25,322 nucleotides of DNA from Gammaproteobacteria bacterium (GTDB taxonomy: Bacteria; Pseudomonadota; Gammaproteobacteria; JAJDOJ01): the NCBI GenBank assembly GCA_027030565.1, contig JALVEU010000273.1, forward strand, positions 1-25,322. Reading direction: 5' to 3'. The notes beneath the pieces are model-generated. The model was not told the DNA's origin. It ran no database searches and worked only from the letters and a program-made list of their open reading frames with translations. Below are positions 15,187 to 23,150 of this stretch, in pieces (the stretch's first letter is position 1; each line of letters starts with the position of its first letter). The position numbers and the translations under genes are program-made.

Positions 15187-16122
15187 CTACCTCTTCTTGG
15201 CCCGCGGATGGGCGGCATCGTAGACCTGGGCCAGGTGCTGGAAGTCCAGGTGTGTGTAGACCTGGGTGGTGGAGATGTCGGCATGACCGAGCAGCTCCTG
15301 CACCGCACGCAGGTCGCCGGAGGACTCCAGCAGATGAGTCGCACAGGCGTGCCGGAGCCGGTGCGGACTGAGGGGCTGGTCCAGCCCGCTGCGCAGCGCC
15401 GAGCGGCGCAGCCGCTTCTGGATGGCCCGCGCACCCAGACGCCCACCCCCACGTCCCAGGAACAGCGCAGCCTCCCGGCCGTGCAGGAATGAAGGACGCA
15501 CCTGGATCCAGGCCCGCAGGGCCTGAACGGCCTTGCGCCCCACAGGCACGTCGCGCACCTTACCCCCCTTACCGCGCACGCGCACACGGCCCGCCTCCAG
15601 GTCCAGATCCACCAGGTTCAGCCCGGCCAGCTCCGCCAGGCGCAGTCCGGAGGAATACGCCAACTCGAACAGGGCGCGATCACGCAGCTCCAGGGCGTCC
15701 TGCGGCTCATGGTCCAACAGACGCGCCATGTCGTCGACGGCCACGCTTTTGGGCAGGCTGCGCCGCCGCTTGGGTCCGCGTACCCCGACGGCCGGGTTGG
15801 CCGCCAATCGCTCCTCACCCAGCAGCCAGCCGAAGAAGCTGCGCGCCGCCGACAACTTGCGCGCGATGGTGGCCGGTGAGCGCCCCCGCCGGTGCAAGGC
15901 CATGGCATGGCGCCGCAGGTGTGCCGGATGGACCTCTCCCCAGGTCGCCACACCCTCCCCTGCAAGGAACCCGGCCAGCTCTCGGAGGTCCCGCCGGTAG
16001 GCGGAGACCGTGTGCGGAGAGCTGCGCCGGCGCTCGGCCAGCATGCGCAGGAACGCCCGGACCGGACCCTCCAAGCCTTCCGGGAGCGAAGGTGTGGCAC
16101 CACCGCGTTCAGGCGCCGACAT
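15187..16122 (-). CDS. xerC: Tyrosine recombinase XerC
   Basis: 311 residues. XerC acts with XerD at dif to resolve chromosome dimers at cell division. The N-terminal SAM-like DNA-binding domain (about 18-105) contains SPHTVSAYRRDLREL. The catalytic domain has the full set: R161 (SSGLRLAEL), K185 (RGKGGKVRDVPV), H254 and R257 (LSPHRLRHACATHLL), H280 (LGHADISTTQVYTHL) and nucleophile Y289. It is the chromosomal XerC and not a phage integrase, judging from close similarity to the family and its place directly after dapF and the DUF484 gene, as in E. coli and Pseudomonas. The start ATG at 16122 overlaps the end of the DUF484 gene by 14 bases. Confidence 0.96.
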   Translation of the reverse strand: MSAPERGGATPSLPEGLEGPVRAFLRMLAERRRSSPHTVSAYRRDLRELAGFLAGEGVATWGEVHPAHLRRHAMALHRRGRSPATIARKLSAARSFFGWLLGEERLAANPAVGVRGPKRRRSLPKSVAVDDMARLLDHEPQDALELRDRALFELAYSSGLRLAELAGLNLVDLDLEAGRVRVRGKGGKVRDVPVGRKAVQALRAWIQVRPSFLHGREAALFLGRGGGRLGARAIQKRLRRSALRSGLDQPLSPHRLRHACATHLLESSGDLRAVQELLGHADISTTQVYTHLDFQHLAQVYDAAHPRAKKR

Positions 16123-16834
16123 CCGTTGGACTCCAGTTCGGCCGTCCGGCCCGCCCGGTGGGCTCCATCCGTGTGCGCAACGCGCGGCCGAGGAGCGCGG
16201 CGAGCTGGCGTACGAACAGGGTGCCCATGCCCTCGCGGAACCGTTCTGGATCCTCGCTTCCCAGGGCGAGCAGGCCCCTCCAATGACCGTCGGCCAACGG
16301 GGCCACCACGGCCGAGCGCACCGCTTCCGCCCCGGAGAGGAGCTCGCGGATGCACGCATCGCCCGGATCCAGAAACAACACGCGGCGTTCGTGCGTCAAT
16401 TCTCCAAAGCGTTCCTCGGCCTCGGCATCGCTGAGCACGAAGGAGAGGGAAGACACGCCGGATCCCGGCCGCCAGACTCGCAGGTCCATGGCCACCAGCG
16501 CACATTGGGCGCGGAGGTGTTCACGCGCCACAGCCACTACGTCTTCGGCGTCCTCGGCCTCCATCAACGCCAGCGCGAGTTCGTGGAGGCGATTGCCCAG
16601 GTCCTCGTTGCGCCGGGCCGCCTCGATGAGCCGTACCTGCTGTGCGCGCAGGCGCGCAACGCGCTCTCGCAGCCGGCGCACCTGGTGCTCCAGAAGGGAC
16701 ACTGCGCCGCGCACGCCTTGCGACACCTCCAGCAGCTCGAGGAGCTCCGGGTGCCGACACAGGAATTCCCGATGAGCACGCAGATAGCGGACCACGGCCG
16801 CTTCGTCGCATACCGATTCCTGCTCCCCGCTCAC
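16109..16834 (-). CDS. DUF484 family protein (YigA-like)
   Basis: 241 residues of the DUF484 family, which is conserved between dapF and xerC in gammaproteobacteria; its function is unknown. The N-terminus (about 11-36) has the family's VVRYLRAHREFLCRHPELL pattern. A probable coiled coil at 43-78 follows (LLEHQVRRLRERVARLRAQQVR), then a GAF-like region at about 85-215, ending in a basic tail. The start is the GTG at 16834, which overlaps the dapF stop as GTGA and has an AAGGGGAG ribosome site 8 bases upstream. It therefore appears translationally coupled to dapF. No signal peptide or membrane helix is seen, so it is probably cytosolic. Confidence 0.88.
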   Translation of the reverse strand: MSGEQESVCDEAAVVRYLRAHREFLCRHPELLELLEVSQGVRGAVSLLEHQVRRLRERVARLRAQQVRLIEAARRNEDLGNRLHELALALMEAEDAEDVVAVAREHLRAQCALVAMDLRVWRPGSGVSSLSFVLSDAEAEERFGELTHERRVLFLDPGDACIRELLSGAEAVRSAVVAPLADGHWRGLLALGSEDPERFREGMGTLFVRQLAALLGRALRTRMEPTGRAGRPNWSPTDVGA

Positions 16835-17661
16835 AGTTCGATCTCCCCTTCGAACACCGTCTCGGCCGGTCCCGTCATGCGCACCGGACTTCCGGGTCCC
16901 GGCCATTGGATCTCCAGCCGGCCGCCCGGCAGCTCGACCTCCACCCGCTCAGCGAGCCGTTTGGCCAGGCGCCCGGCGACCACTGCCGCACAGGCCCCGG
17001 TTCCGCATGCCAGCGTCTCCCCCACCCCACGCTCCCAGACCCGCAGCCGCACGCGGCGCGGCCCGAAGAGCTGCATGAAACCCACGTTCGCACCGTGCGG
17101 AAACGCGGGATGTCGTTCCAGCGCGGGACCCAGCTCGGCCACGGGGGCACGGTCCACGTCCTCCACCTCCACCACCGCGTGAGGGTTGCCCATGGACACG
17201 GCGGTGAGCGTCACCACCTGCCCATCCACCTCCAGCTGGTACCGAGGGCCCGGTCCTGCGCCGCGGATCGGAATGGCCCCGGGTTCCAGCCGCGGCACGC
17301 CCATGTGCACACTGATCCGACCATCCTCTTCCACCTCCAGCACGATACGGCCCGCGCGGGTCTGCACCGGAATCCGGCGCGCGTGCGTCAGTCCCCGCTC
17401 CCGGACGTAGCGTGCGAAACACCGTGCGCCGTTGCCGCATTGCTCCACCTCGCCCCCATCGGCGTTGAAGATGCGATAACCGAACTCCACGTCGGCTGCG
17501 GGCGGCGGCTCGACCACCAGCACCTGGTCACAGCCCACGCCATAGCGCCTGTCGGCCAACCTGCGGATGTGCTCGGGCGTCAGATTCAGAGGCCCTCGTG
17601 TGGCATCCAGGACCACGAAATCATTGCCCAGCCCTTGCATCTTGGTGAACCGGAGCTTCAT
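16831..17661 (-). CDS. dapF: Diaminopimelate epimerase
   Basis: 276 residues, the usual size (E. coli 274). Interconverts LL- and meso-diaminopimelate without a cofactor, for lysine and peptidoglycan. The two catalytic cysteines are C75 (EQCGNGARCF) and C219 (LACGTGACAA). The N-terminal KMQGLGNDFVVLDA (7-20) and the SMGNPHAV motif (156-163) are also typical. The start ATG at 17661 gives the family N-terminus MKLRFTKMQG; extended frames upstream are not homologous. It is followed by the DUF484 gene with a 4-base overlap. A 142-base gap separates it from lysA, without an obvious promoter. Confidence 0.97.
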   Translation of the reverse strand: MKLRFTKMQGLGNDFVVLDATRGPLNLTPEHIRRLADRRYGVGCDQVLVVEPPPAADVEFGYRIFNADGGEVEQCGNGARCFARYVRERGLTHARRIPVQTRAGRIVLEVEEDGRISVHMGVPRLEPGAIPIRGAGPGPRYQLEVDGQVVTLTAVSMGNPHAVVEVEDVDRAPVAELGPALERHPAFPHGANVGFMQLFGPRRVRLRVWERGVGETLACGTGACAAVVAGRLAKRLAERVEVELPGGRLEIQWPGPGSPVRMTGPAETVFEGEIEL

Positions 17662-17803
17662 GGCGCATCCATGAACCGATGGCCTCCTGGCCGTACATGG
17701 CGGGCATCCTCCGGAACGAACGCCCCGGCTGAGGTCCTGATCCGACAAACGTGGACGCCCCGATGGACGAGCTGTCCGCTGGTGGTCATGCGCCGCCCGC
17801 TCC

Positions 17804-19051
17804 CTAGGGCAAGGTCCGTTCTCCACGGACCAGGTCCGCGTAACGCTCACGGCTGCGAACCACCCAGGCGCGGTCGCCGTCCACCATCACCTCGGCCGGC
17901 CGCGGCCGGCTGTTGTAGTTGCTCGCCATCGTGAACCCGTAGGCCCCGGCGGAGCGCACCACCAGCAGGTCGCCGGCCTGCGCACGCAGGCGCCGCTCTC
18001 GACCGAGGAAATCGCCGGTCTCACAGACGGGTCCCACCACGTCGAAGAGCCGCTCCTGGCGGTCCAGACTACGGTCGGCTTCGACGATCTCCTGCCAAGC
18101 ACCATACAACGCCGGCCGCAATAGGTCGTTCATGGCCGCGTCCACGATGGCGAAGCGGCGCCCACCGGTCTCTTTCACGTATTCGACCCGGGTCAGCAGG
18201 ATGCCTGCGTTGCCCGCAATCGCGCGTCCCGGCTCGACCAACAACGCATACTTCCGGTCACCCAGCTCCCGGCGCAGCGCCTGGGCATAGTCACGAGGCG
18301 CCGGCGGAGACTCCTCGGCGTAACGGATGCCCAAGCCACCGCCCAGGTCCAGGTGCCGGATGGGGATGCCCTCGCGCTCCAGGGCGCCGGCCAGTTCCAG
18401 GATCCGCCGCAGGGCGTCGATGAACGGCGCCAGCGCGGTGATCTGCGAGCCGATGTGGCAATCGATGCCCACCACTTGGAGTTCGGGTGTACGCGCGGCC
18501 TGCCGATACAGCTCGCGTGCCGTGTCGACAGGAACACCGAACTTGTTCTCATGGAGCCCCGTGGCGATGTATGGATGGGTATGCGGATCCACGTCGGGAT
18601 TGACCCGGATGGACACGGGAGCACGAACCCCCAGGCGCGCCGCCACTGCGGCGATCCGCTCCAGCTCCGGGGCCGATTCCACGTTGAAACACTGGATGCC
18701 CGCTCTCAAGGCCGCCGCGATCTCGTCGGTGCGCTTGCCCACCCCCGAGAAGACCACCCGTGAGGCCTCGCCACCGGCCTGCAGCACCCGATAGAGCTCG
18801 CCGCCGGAGACGATGTCGAAACCGCTGCCCAGACGGGCGAGGAGGTCGAGCACGGCCAGATTGGAGTTGGCCTTGACCGCATAACAGATCTGGTGGGGAT
18901 GGTCGGCGAAGGCCTCGTCGAAGGCGCGCCAGTGCTGCTCCAGGGTGGCCCGCGAATAGACGTACAGCGGGGTACCGAATGCCGAGGCCAGGGCCTGGAC
19001 CGGCACGTCCTCGGCGTAGAGCCGTCCGTTGCGATAGGCGAAGTGGTCCAT
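17804..19051 (-). CDS. lysA: Diaminopimelate decarboxylase
   Basis: 415 residues, the normal length. PLP-dependent fold-III decarboxylase that converts meso-diaminopimelate to L-lysine in the cytosol. The cofactor lysine is K60 (CYAVKANSN). HIGSQ at 199-203, GGGLG at 237-241 and EPGR at 273-276 bind PLP phosphate and substrate. The active-site C343 lies in VCETGDF, and Y371 in AGAYG. The start ATG at 19051 gives MDHFAYRNGRLYAEDV, the standard N-terminus. It begins 1 base after the stop of the small lipoprotein gene. In E. coli lysA is elsewhere; here, as in Pseudomonas, it sits directly upstream of dapF, putting two consecutive steps of the pathway together. Confidence 0.97.
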   Translation of the reverse strand: MDHFAYRNGRLYAEDVPVQALASAFGTPLYVYSRATLEQHWRAFDEAFADHPHQICYAVKANSNLAVLDLLARLGSGFDIVSGGELYRVLQAGGEASRVVFSGVGKRTDEIAAALRAGIQCFNVESAPELERIAAVAARLGVRAPVSIRVNPDVDPHTHPYIATGLHENKFGVPVDTARELYRQAARTPELQVVGIDCHIGSQITALAPFIDALRRILELAGALEREGIPIRHLDLGGGLGIRYAEESPPAPRDYAQALRRELGDRKYALLVEPGRAIAGNAGILLTRVEYVKETGGRRFAIVDAAMNDLLRPALYGAWQEIVEADRSLDRQERLFDVVGPVCETGDFLGRERRLRAQAGDLLVVRSAGAYGFTMASNYNSRPRPAEVMVDGDRAWVVRSRERYADLVRGERTLP

Positions 19052-19052
19052 C

Positions 19053-19229
19053 TCAGCCGCCCCCGGTCCTCGACACCGAGACGGGCGCAGGCGGCCGCCC
19101 GCCCTTGCGCGCCTTCTCTTGGGGCTGGGGGAGATAGAGCGGGCCTTTCTGCCCACAGGCCGACAACATCACCACCGCCACCACCATGGACGCGAGCGCC
19201 ATCGACCGACGGCCACGCCGCACATGCAT
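19053..19229 (-). CDS. lptM: Small LptM (YifL)-like lipoprotein
   Basis: 58 residues from ATG 19229. It has a basic start (MHVRRGRRS), a hydrophobic stretch (MALASMVVAVVM) and the lipobox LSAC, giving lipidation at C25. The sequence after the cysteine, GQKGPLYLP, is the LptM/YifL signature (in E. coli, CGLKGPLYFP), and the tail is Pro/Lys/Arg rich. E. coli LptM assists oxidative maturation of the LptDE lipopolysaccharide translocon in the outer membrane. The same role here is inference from family and from conserved position before dapF/lysA. An in-frame ATG at 19310 would add 27 residues, but it lies next to the predicted transcription start, so 19229 is preferred. Confidence 0.8.
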   Translation of the reverse strand: MHVRRGRRSMALASMVVAVVMLSACGQKGPLYLPQPQEKARKGGRPPAPVSVSRTGGG

Positions 19230-19320
19230 GCCTCTGGACCAGGACTGCGCCGCAGCGCTTGTAGCGTCGCCGGACAGGGAATCGGGCGGTAGGGGGAGGC
19301 CGGAGGTCATGATCGACGGC

Positions 19321-19349
19321 AGTATAGCGGCTCTCGCACCGCCTGGGCA
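19321..19349 (-). promoter_or_regulatory. Putative promoter of the lptM-lysA-dapF-xerC operon
   Basis: Minus-strand TATACT (19326-19321, 5 of 6) with TGCCCA 17 bases upstream (3 of 6). Transcription would begin around 19313, leaving a leader of about 85 bases before the lptM ATG at 19229. Confidence 0.4.
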
Positions 19350-19386
19350 TGGACCCGACTCGGCGGAATCACGGTAAACTGCTTAC

Positions 19387-20064
19387 ATGGAGGCGCTGCT
19401 GGACCGAATCGAGGTACAGACCGGAAGGAATCCCGACGCCGCAGTCATCTGGCTCCACGGATTGGGCGCCGATGGATACGACTTCGAACCCATCGTGCCC
19501 CAGCTCGAGCTCACCCACGCGGTGCGCTTCGTCTTCCCGCACGCCCCAGTGCGACCCGTGACCGTCAACGGCGGACTGCCCATGCGCGCCTGGTTCGACC
19601 TGTACGGCCTGGATCCGGAGGCTCGGGAAGATATCCCCGGTCTGGAGACCGCACGGAGACAGATCGAGGCGCTGGTCGCGCATGAGATCGAACGCGGCAT
19701 CCCCGCGGAGCGGATCGTGCTGGCCGGCTTCTCCCAGGGGGGCGCCGTGGCCTTCTATGCCGGGCTGCGCCGTTCCCAGCCGCTGGCGGGACTGGTGGGC
19801 CTGTCCACCTTTCTTCCGGCCTACCGGCGCCTAGCCGCCGAACATGCCCCCGAGGCCTGCGACCGCCCCATCTTCATGGCCCACGGCAGCGAAGACGAAA
19901 CCATTCGTTTCGAGTGGGCCGCCGCAGCCCGCGCGCTCCTGGAGAGCTTGGGTTGCCGGGTGGAATGGCACACCTATTACATGGGCCACGAGGTCTCCCC
20001 CGCAGAGATCCGCGACCTTGGCCGCTGGCTCGTCCGGGTCCTGTTTCCCAAGGAGGCGGCGTGA
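19387..20064 (+). CDS. Alpha/beta-hydrolase carboxylesterase (EstB/YpfH type)
   Basis: 225 residues of the carboxylesterase/phospholipase family (Abhydrolase_2). The oxyanion-hole segment IWLHGLGADGYDF is at 21-33, the nucleophile is S116 in GFSQGGA, the acid is D170 in HGSEDETI and the base is H201 in YYMGHEVSP. Related enzymes (P. fluorescens EstB, human APT1) hydrolyse short-chain esters, lysophospholipids or acyl-protein thioesters. The natural substrate here cannot be told from sequence. No signal peptide is seen, so it is cytosolic. It is divergent from the lptM operon, and its last bases overlap the start of the following small gene (GTGA). Confidence 0.93.
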   Translation: MEALLDRIEVQTGRNPDAAVIWLHGLGADGYDFEPIVPQLELTHAVRFVFPHAPVRPVTVNGGLPMRAWFDLYGLDPEAREDIPGLETARRQIEALVAHEIERGIPAERIVLAGFSQGGAVAFYAGLRRSQPLAGLVGLSTFLPAYRRLAAEHAPEACDRPIFMAHGSEDETIRFEWAAAARALLESLGCRVEWHTYYMGHEVSPAEIRDLGRWLVRVLFPKEAA

Positions 20065-20414
20065 GCCGCTGGTTCCCCTTGCGCCCCACTGCCGCGCTCG
20101 CGCCGGCCGAGCCGCTGTGGAAGCGCGCGCCCACGCGCGACGAGGACGGGCGGTTGCTGACGGATTTCCTGATGATCGTACCGGGACTGCGCAGGCGCAG
20201 CGAGCCGGAGATTCGCCAGCGCCTGGCCGCCATTGAGCAGGTGCTCACCCTCTATGGAGAGCACGTGGTGTTCGCCGACGTCAATCTGCGGCTCAACACC
20301 CTGTGGGTGACCGTGAGGCCCGTGCCGGGCATCTGCCTCGAGCTGCCCGCGGCCATCAAGGTGGCCGTGCCCGAGGCCCTGCTGGTGGGACAGCAGCGCA
20401 AGCCGAACAAGTGA
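20061..20414 (+). CDS. Conserved-looking small protein of unknown function
   Basis: 117 residues from GTG 20061, which overlaps the esterase stop by 4 bases and has AAGGAGG at 20050-20056. That strong ribosome site and the overlap argue for a real coupled gene. No signal peptide, membrane helix or known catalytic motif is apparent. A basic N-terminus leads into LTDFLMIVPGLR (33-44), then a helix-like EIRQRLAAIEQVLTLYG. A hydrophobic beta-like part follows (VVFADVNLRLNTLWVTVRP), and then PGICLELPAAIKVAVPEALLVG. I do not recognise the family. The patterned hydrophobicity suggests a small folded cytosolic domain. Confidence 0.78.
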   Translation: MSRWFPLRPTAALAPAEPLWKRAPTRDEDGRLLTDFLMIVPGLRRRSEPEIRQRLAAIEQVLTLYGEHVVFADVNLRLNTLWVTVRPVPGICLELPAAIKVAVPEALLVGQQRKPNK

Positions 20415-20551
20415 CTCGGATTCGGCGGGGGATCCTGTCGATTCCCTGAGCGGGCGGTGCGGCCTTCCTGTGCAACCGAATGAAGATGCCCGCAGGGCCG
20501 TCCTGCCACGACACCTGCCCCTCCGGATGCAGGGCGCGGGGAGCCGGGCCG

Positions 20552-21946
20552 CTACGAGCCTTGCTCGATCCGGCGGCGCGCCTCGGCCACCTGCCGGCGC
20601 ACCTGGCGTGGTGCCGTGCCCCCAAGAAGGTCGCGCGCCGCCACCGAGCCCTCGAGCGTGAGCACCTGGCGGACGTCCTCCTCGATACACTCCGACAGGG
20701 CCCGCAGCTCGTCGAGCCTCAGCTCGTCCAGACGCCGGCCGGTACGCTCGGCCAATGCCACGGCACGGCCCACGATCTCGTGAGCGTCGCGAAACGGAAC
20801 GCCCTTGCGCACCAGGTAATCGGCCAGATCGGTCGCGGTGGAGAATCCCTCGGCCGCCGCCGCGTACAGGCGCTCGCGGTTCAGTTCCATGGCCGGCAAC
20901 ATGTCGGCGAAGGCGCGCAGCGCGGCGCGCAGCGTGTCGATGCTGTCGAACAGGGGCTCCTTGTCCTCCTGGTTGTCCTTGTTGTAGGCCAGGGGCTGGG
21001 ATTTCATGAGGGTCAGCAGCGCCATGAGGTTTCCATAGACCCGCCCGGATTTACCACGCACCAGCTCGGGGACGTCCGGATTCTTTTTCTGCGGCATGAT
21101 GGACGAGCCCGTACAGAAGCGGTCGGGCAGCCGCACGAAGTCGAACTGGGCCGAGGTCCACAGCACCAGCTCCTCGGCGAAGCGTGACAGGTGCATCATG
21201 GTCAGCGCCGCGGCGGCTGCGAATTCAATGGCGAAGTCGCGGTCGGAGACCGCATCCAGCGAGTTGCGCGTGGGACGCTCGAAGCCGAGCAGCCGCGCCG
21301 TGTACTCACGGTCCAGGGGATAGACCGTCCCGGCCAGGGCCGCAGAGCCCAGGGGACAGACGTTCACCCTTCGGCGGCAGTCCTGCAAGCGCTCGTGATC
21401 CCGCTCCAGCATCTCGAACCAGGCCATCATGTGATGCCCGAAGGTCACCGGCTGGGCCACCTGCAGGTGGGTAAAGCCCGGCATGATGGTGCCGGCCTCC
21501 CGCTCGGCCAGATCCAGCAGGACACGCTGCAGCCTGCGCAGTTCACCGCACACCGCGTCGATCTCCCGGCGCAGATACAAACGCAGGTCAGTGGCCACCT
21601 GGTCGTTGCGCGAGCGACCCGTGTGCAGCTTCTTGCCGGCCTCACCGATACGCTCGATCAGGCGGGCCTCGATGTTCATGTGCACGTCCTCGAGCGCCAC
21701 CGACCAGGGAAAAGTCCCCGCATCGATTTCGGCGCGGATCTGCTCGAGGCCCTCCAGGATGGCATGCAGCTCCGTATCGTTCAGCACACCGATGCGCCGG
21801 AGCATGCGCGCATGTGCCTGAGAGCCTTCGATATCTGCGTCATAAAACCGGCGGTCGAAATTGACGGAGGCCGTAAAAGTCTCTACAAATGCGTCTGTGG
21901 GCTCCCTAAAACGCCCACCCCAGGGTTTATCGGTCTCGTCTGCCAT
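20552..21946 (-). CDS. argH: Argininosuccinate lyase
   Basis: 464 residues, normal for the family. Splits argininosuccinate to arginine and fumarate, the last step of arginine biosynthesis. The fumarase/aspartase superfamily signature GSSIMPQKKNPD is at 280-291 with the catalytic serine pair S281/S282. The general acid/base H160 lies in PGFTHLQ, and TGRSRNDQVATD (109-120) forms the substrate loop. The start ATG at 21946 opens the standard MADETDKPWGGRF N-terminus. It is divergent from algZ across 106 bases. argH next to algZ-algR-hemC-hemD is the Pseudomonas arrangement. Confidence 0.98.
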   Translation of the reverse strand: MADETDKPWGGRFREPTDAFVETFTASVNFDRRFYDADIEGSQAHARMLRRIGVLNDTELHAILEGLEQIRAEIDAGTFPWSVALEDVHMNIEARLIERIGEAGKKLHTGRSRNDQVATDLRLYLRREIDAVCGELRRLQRVLLDLAEREAGTIMPGFTHLQVAQPVTFGHHMMAWFEMLERDHERLQDCRRRVNVCPLGSAALAGTVYPLDREYTARLLGFERPTRNSLDAVSDRDFAIEFAAAAALTMMHLSRFAEELVLWTSAQFDFVRLPDRFCTGSSIMPQKKNPDVPELVRGKSGRVYGNLMALLTLMKSQPLAYNKDNQEDKEPLFDSIDTLRAALRAFADMLPAMELNRERLYAAAAEGFSTATDLADYLVRKGVPFRDAHEIVGRAVALAERTGRRLDELRLDELRALSECIEEDVRQVLTLEGSVAARDLLGGTAPRQVRRQVAEARRRIEQGS

Positions 21947-21982
21947 CGAATTGCACGGGACACGGTGAGTCGCTAAACGTAC

Positions 21983-21991
21983 ATCATAACA
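21983..21991 (-). promoter_or_regulatory. Extended -10 promoter of argH
   Basis: Minus-strand TGTTATGAT: a TG-n motif directly before TATGAT (5 of 6), 37 bases upstream of the argH ATG. The -35 site is poor, as is common for extended -10 promoters. No arginine-repressor box is obvious. Confidence 0.45.
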
Positions 21992-22052
21992 AGGGGACGT
22001 TCCGGCGGCCGTCCAAGCCGGAAACGGACCAGCCCAGGGGAATCGAAAAAAC

Positions 22053-23150
22053 ATGTCTGCAACCGCCCAAACCACCAGGGGTCAGCCGCTGGTCACACCC
22101 GCAAGTCACAGGGGCACGACGAGTGCTCTACTGACCTGTGGGGCCAGCGAGTGCTTCCTCCCCAATTTCTGTGACGCCGCGGTCATCCTGCGCGTGGTCG
22201 TGGTCAGTGAGCTCCTGGCGTTCGTGCTGGCGCTGGACGGCACTGGCAGCCTGGCACAGTTCCTCGACACGCTCGGACGCAAGTCCCTGTTGATCCAGTG
22301 GATCGTACTGTGGGACGTGTTGTTCCTGTGCCTGGCGCGTGCGCTCCTGCAACGGCTCGACCTGCTGGGGGCTGCGACCGCGGCCTCGGCGATCAGCCTG
22401 GGCGTGACCCTGGTGGTGTCGCTGGGGGCGGCGAGGCTCATGGAGGCGGAGGATCTGGCGGGCTTCGTGCTGCGCAACCTGGCCATCGCCGCCGTGGTGA
22501 CCGCAGTGGTGCTCCGCTATTTCTATGTACGACACCAGTGGAAGCGCAACATCGAAGCCGAAGCTCGCACGCGTATCCAGGCCCTTCAGGCACGCATTCG
22601 GCCGCACTTTCTGTTCAACAGCATGAACACCATCGCCAGCCTCACCCGCACCGACCCGGAACGTGCCGAGCAGGCGGTGGAGGATCTGGCCGATCTGTTT
22701 CGGGCCTCCCTGGGCCAGGGCGAAAAGATCACCCTGGCCGAAGAGCTGGATTTCACCCGCCGTTACGTCAACATCGAACAGCTGCGCCTGGGGGAACGGT
22801 TGCGGGTGGAGTGGCGTATCGACCCGAGAGTCCCCGACGACGTGGCCATTCCTGCTCTGCTGCTCCAGCCCCTGGTGGAGAATGCCATCTATCACGGAAT
22901 CGAGCCCCAGACCGAGGGCGGTACGGTGAACATCGACATCGACCGAGTCGACGACCGGGTACAGTTCACCATCACCAATCCGATTCCGACTACACTCAGC
23001 AACTACCGCCGCTCCGGCAACAAGATGGCGCTGGAGAATATCCGGCAGCGCCTGCGTTTGACGTACGGATCTGGGTCGGATCTGTCGATCCGAAAGACCG
23101 ATCAGCGTTACGAGGTGCGATTTTCTATTCCCGCGGAGGGCTTGACATGA
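22053..23150 (+). CDS. algZ: LytS/YehU-type sensor histidine kinase AlgZ (FimS)
   Basis: 365 residues (P. aeruginosa AlgZ 358). An N-terminal segment with the AlgZ-like FLPNFC motif (35-40) leads into about four membrane helices (45-62, 80-98, 108-128, 138-158). The His_kinase domain (PF06580 type) has the phospho-acceptor H185 in RPHFLFNSMN. The ATPase domain has LVENAIYHGI as N-box. The expected glycine-rich G-box is degenerate (SGNKMALENIRQRL), so ATP binding may be atypical, as noted for other members. The gene overlaps algR as ATGA. The start ATG has AGGGG 12 bases upstream, somewhat far. It probably phosphorylates the AlgR homologue; the signal is unknown. Confidence 0.9.
   Translation: MSATAQTTRGQPLVTPASHRGTTSALLTCGASECFLPNFCDAAVILRVVVVSELLAFVLALDGTGSLAQFLDTLGRKSLLIQWIVLWDVLFLCLARALLQRLDLLGAATAASAISLGVTLVVSLGAARLMEAEDLAGFVLRNLAIAAVVTAVVLRYFYVRHQWKRNIEAEARTRIQALQARIRPHFLFNSMNTIASLTRTDPERAEQAVEDLADLFRASLGQGEKITLAEELDFTRRYVNIEQLRLGERLRVEWRIDPRVPDDVAIPALLLQPLVENAIYHGIEPQTEGGTVNIDIDRVDDRVQFTITNPIPTTLSNYRRSGNKMALENIRQRLRLTYGSGSDLSIRKTDQRYEVRFSIPAEGLT

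Noticed and set aside
14907..16122. tRNA next to a tyrosine recombinase as a genomic-island junction
   Set aside because: The recombinase is chromosomal XerC in its normal dapF-DUF484-xerC setting. No repeated tRNA 3' end or foreign cargo is visible.
20492..20506. GCAGG-GCCGT-CCTGC hairpin between the convergent small gene and argH
   Set aside because: Short stem without a T-run on either strand. It is not enough to call a terminator.
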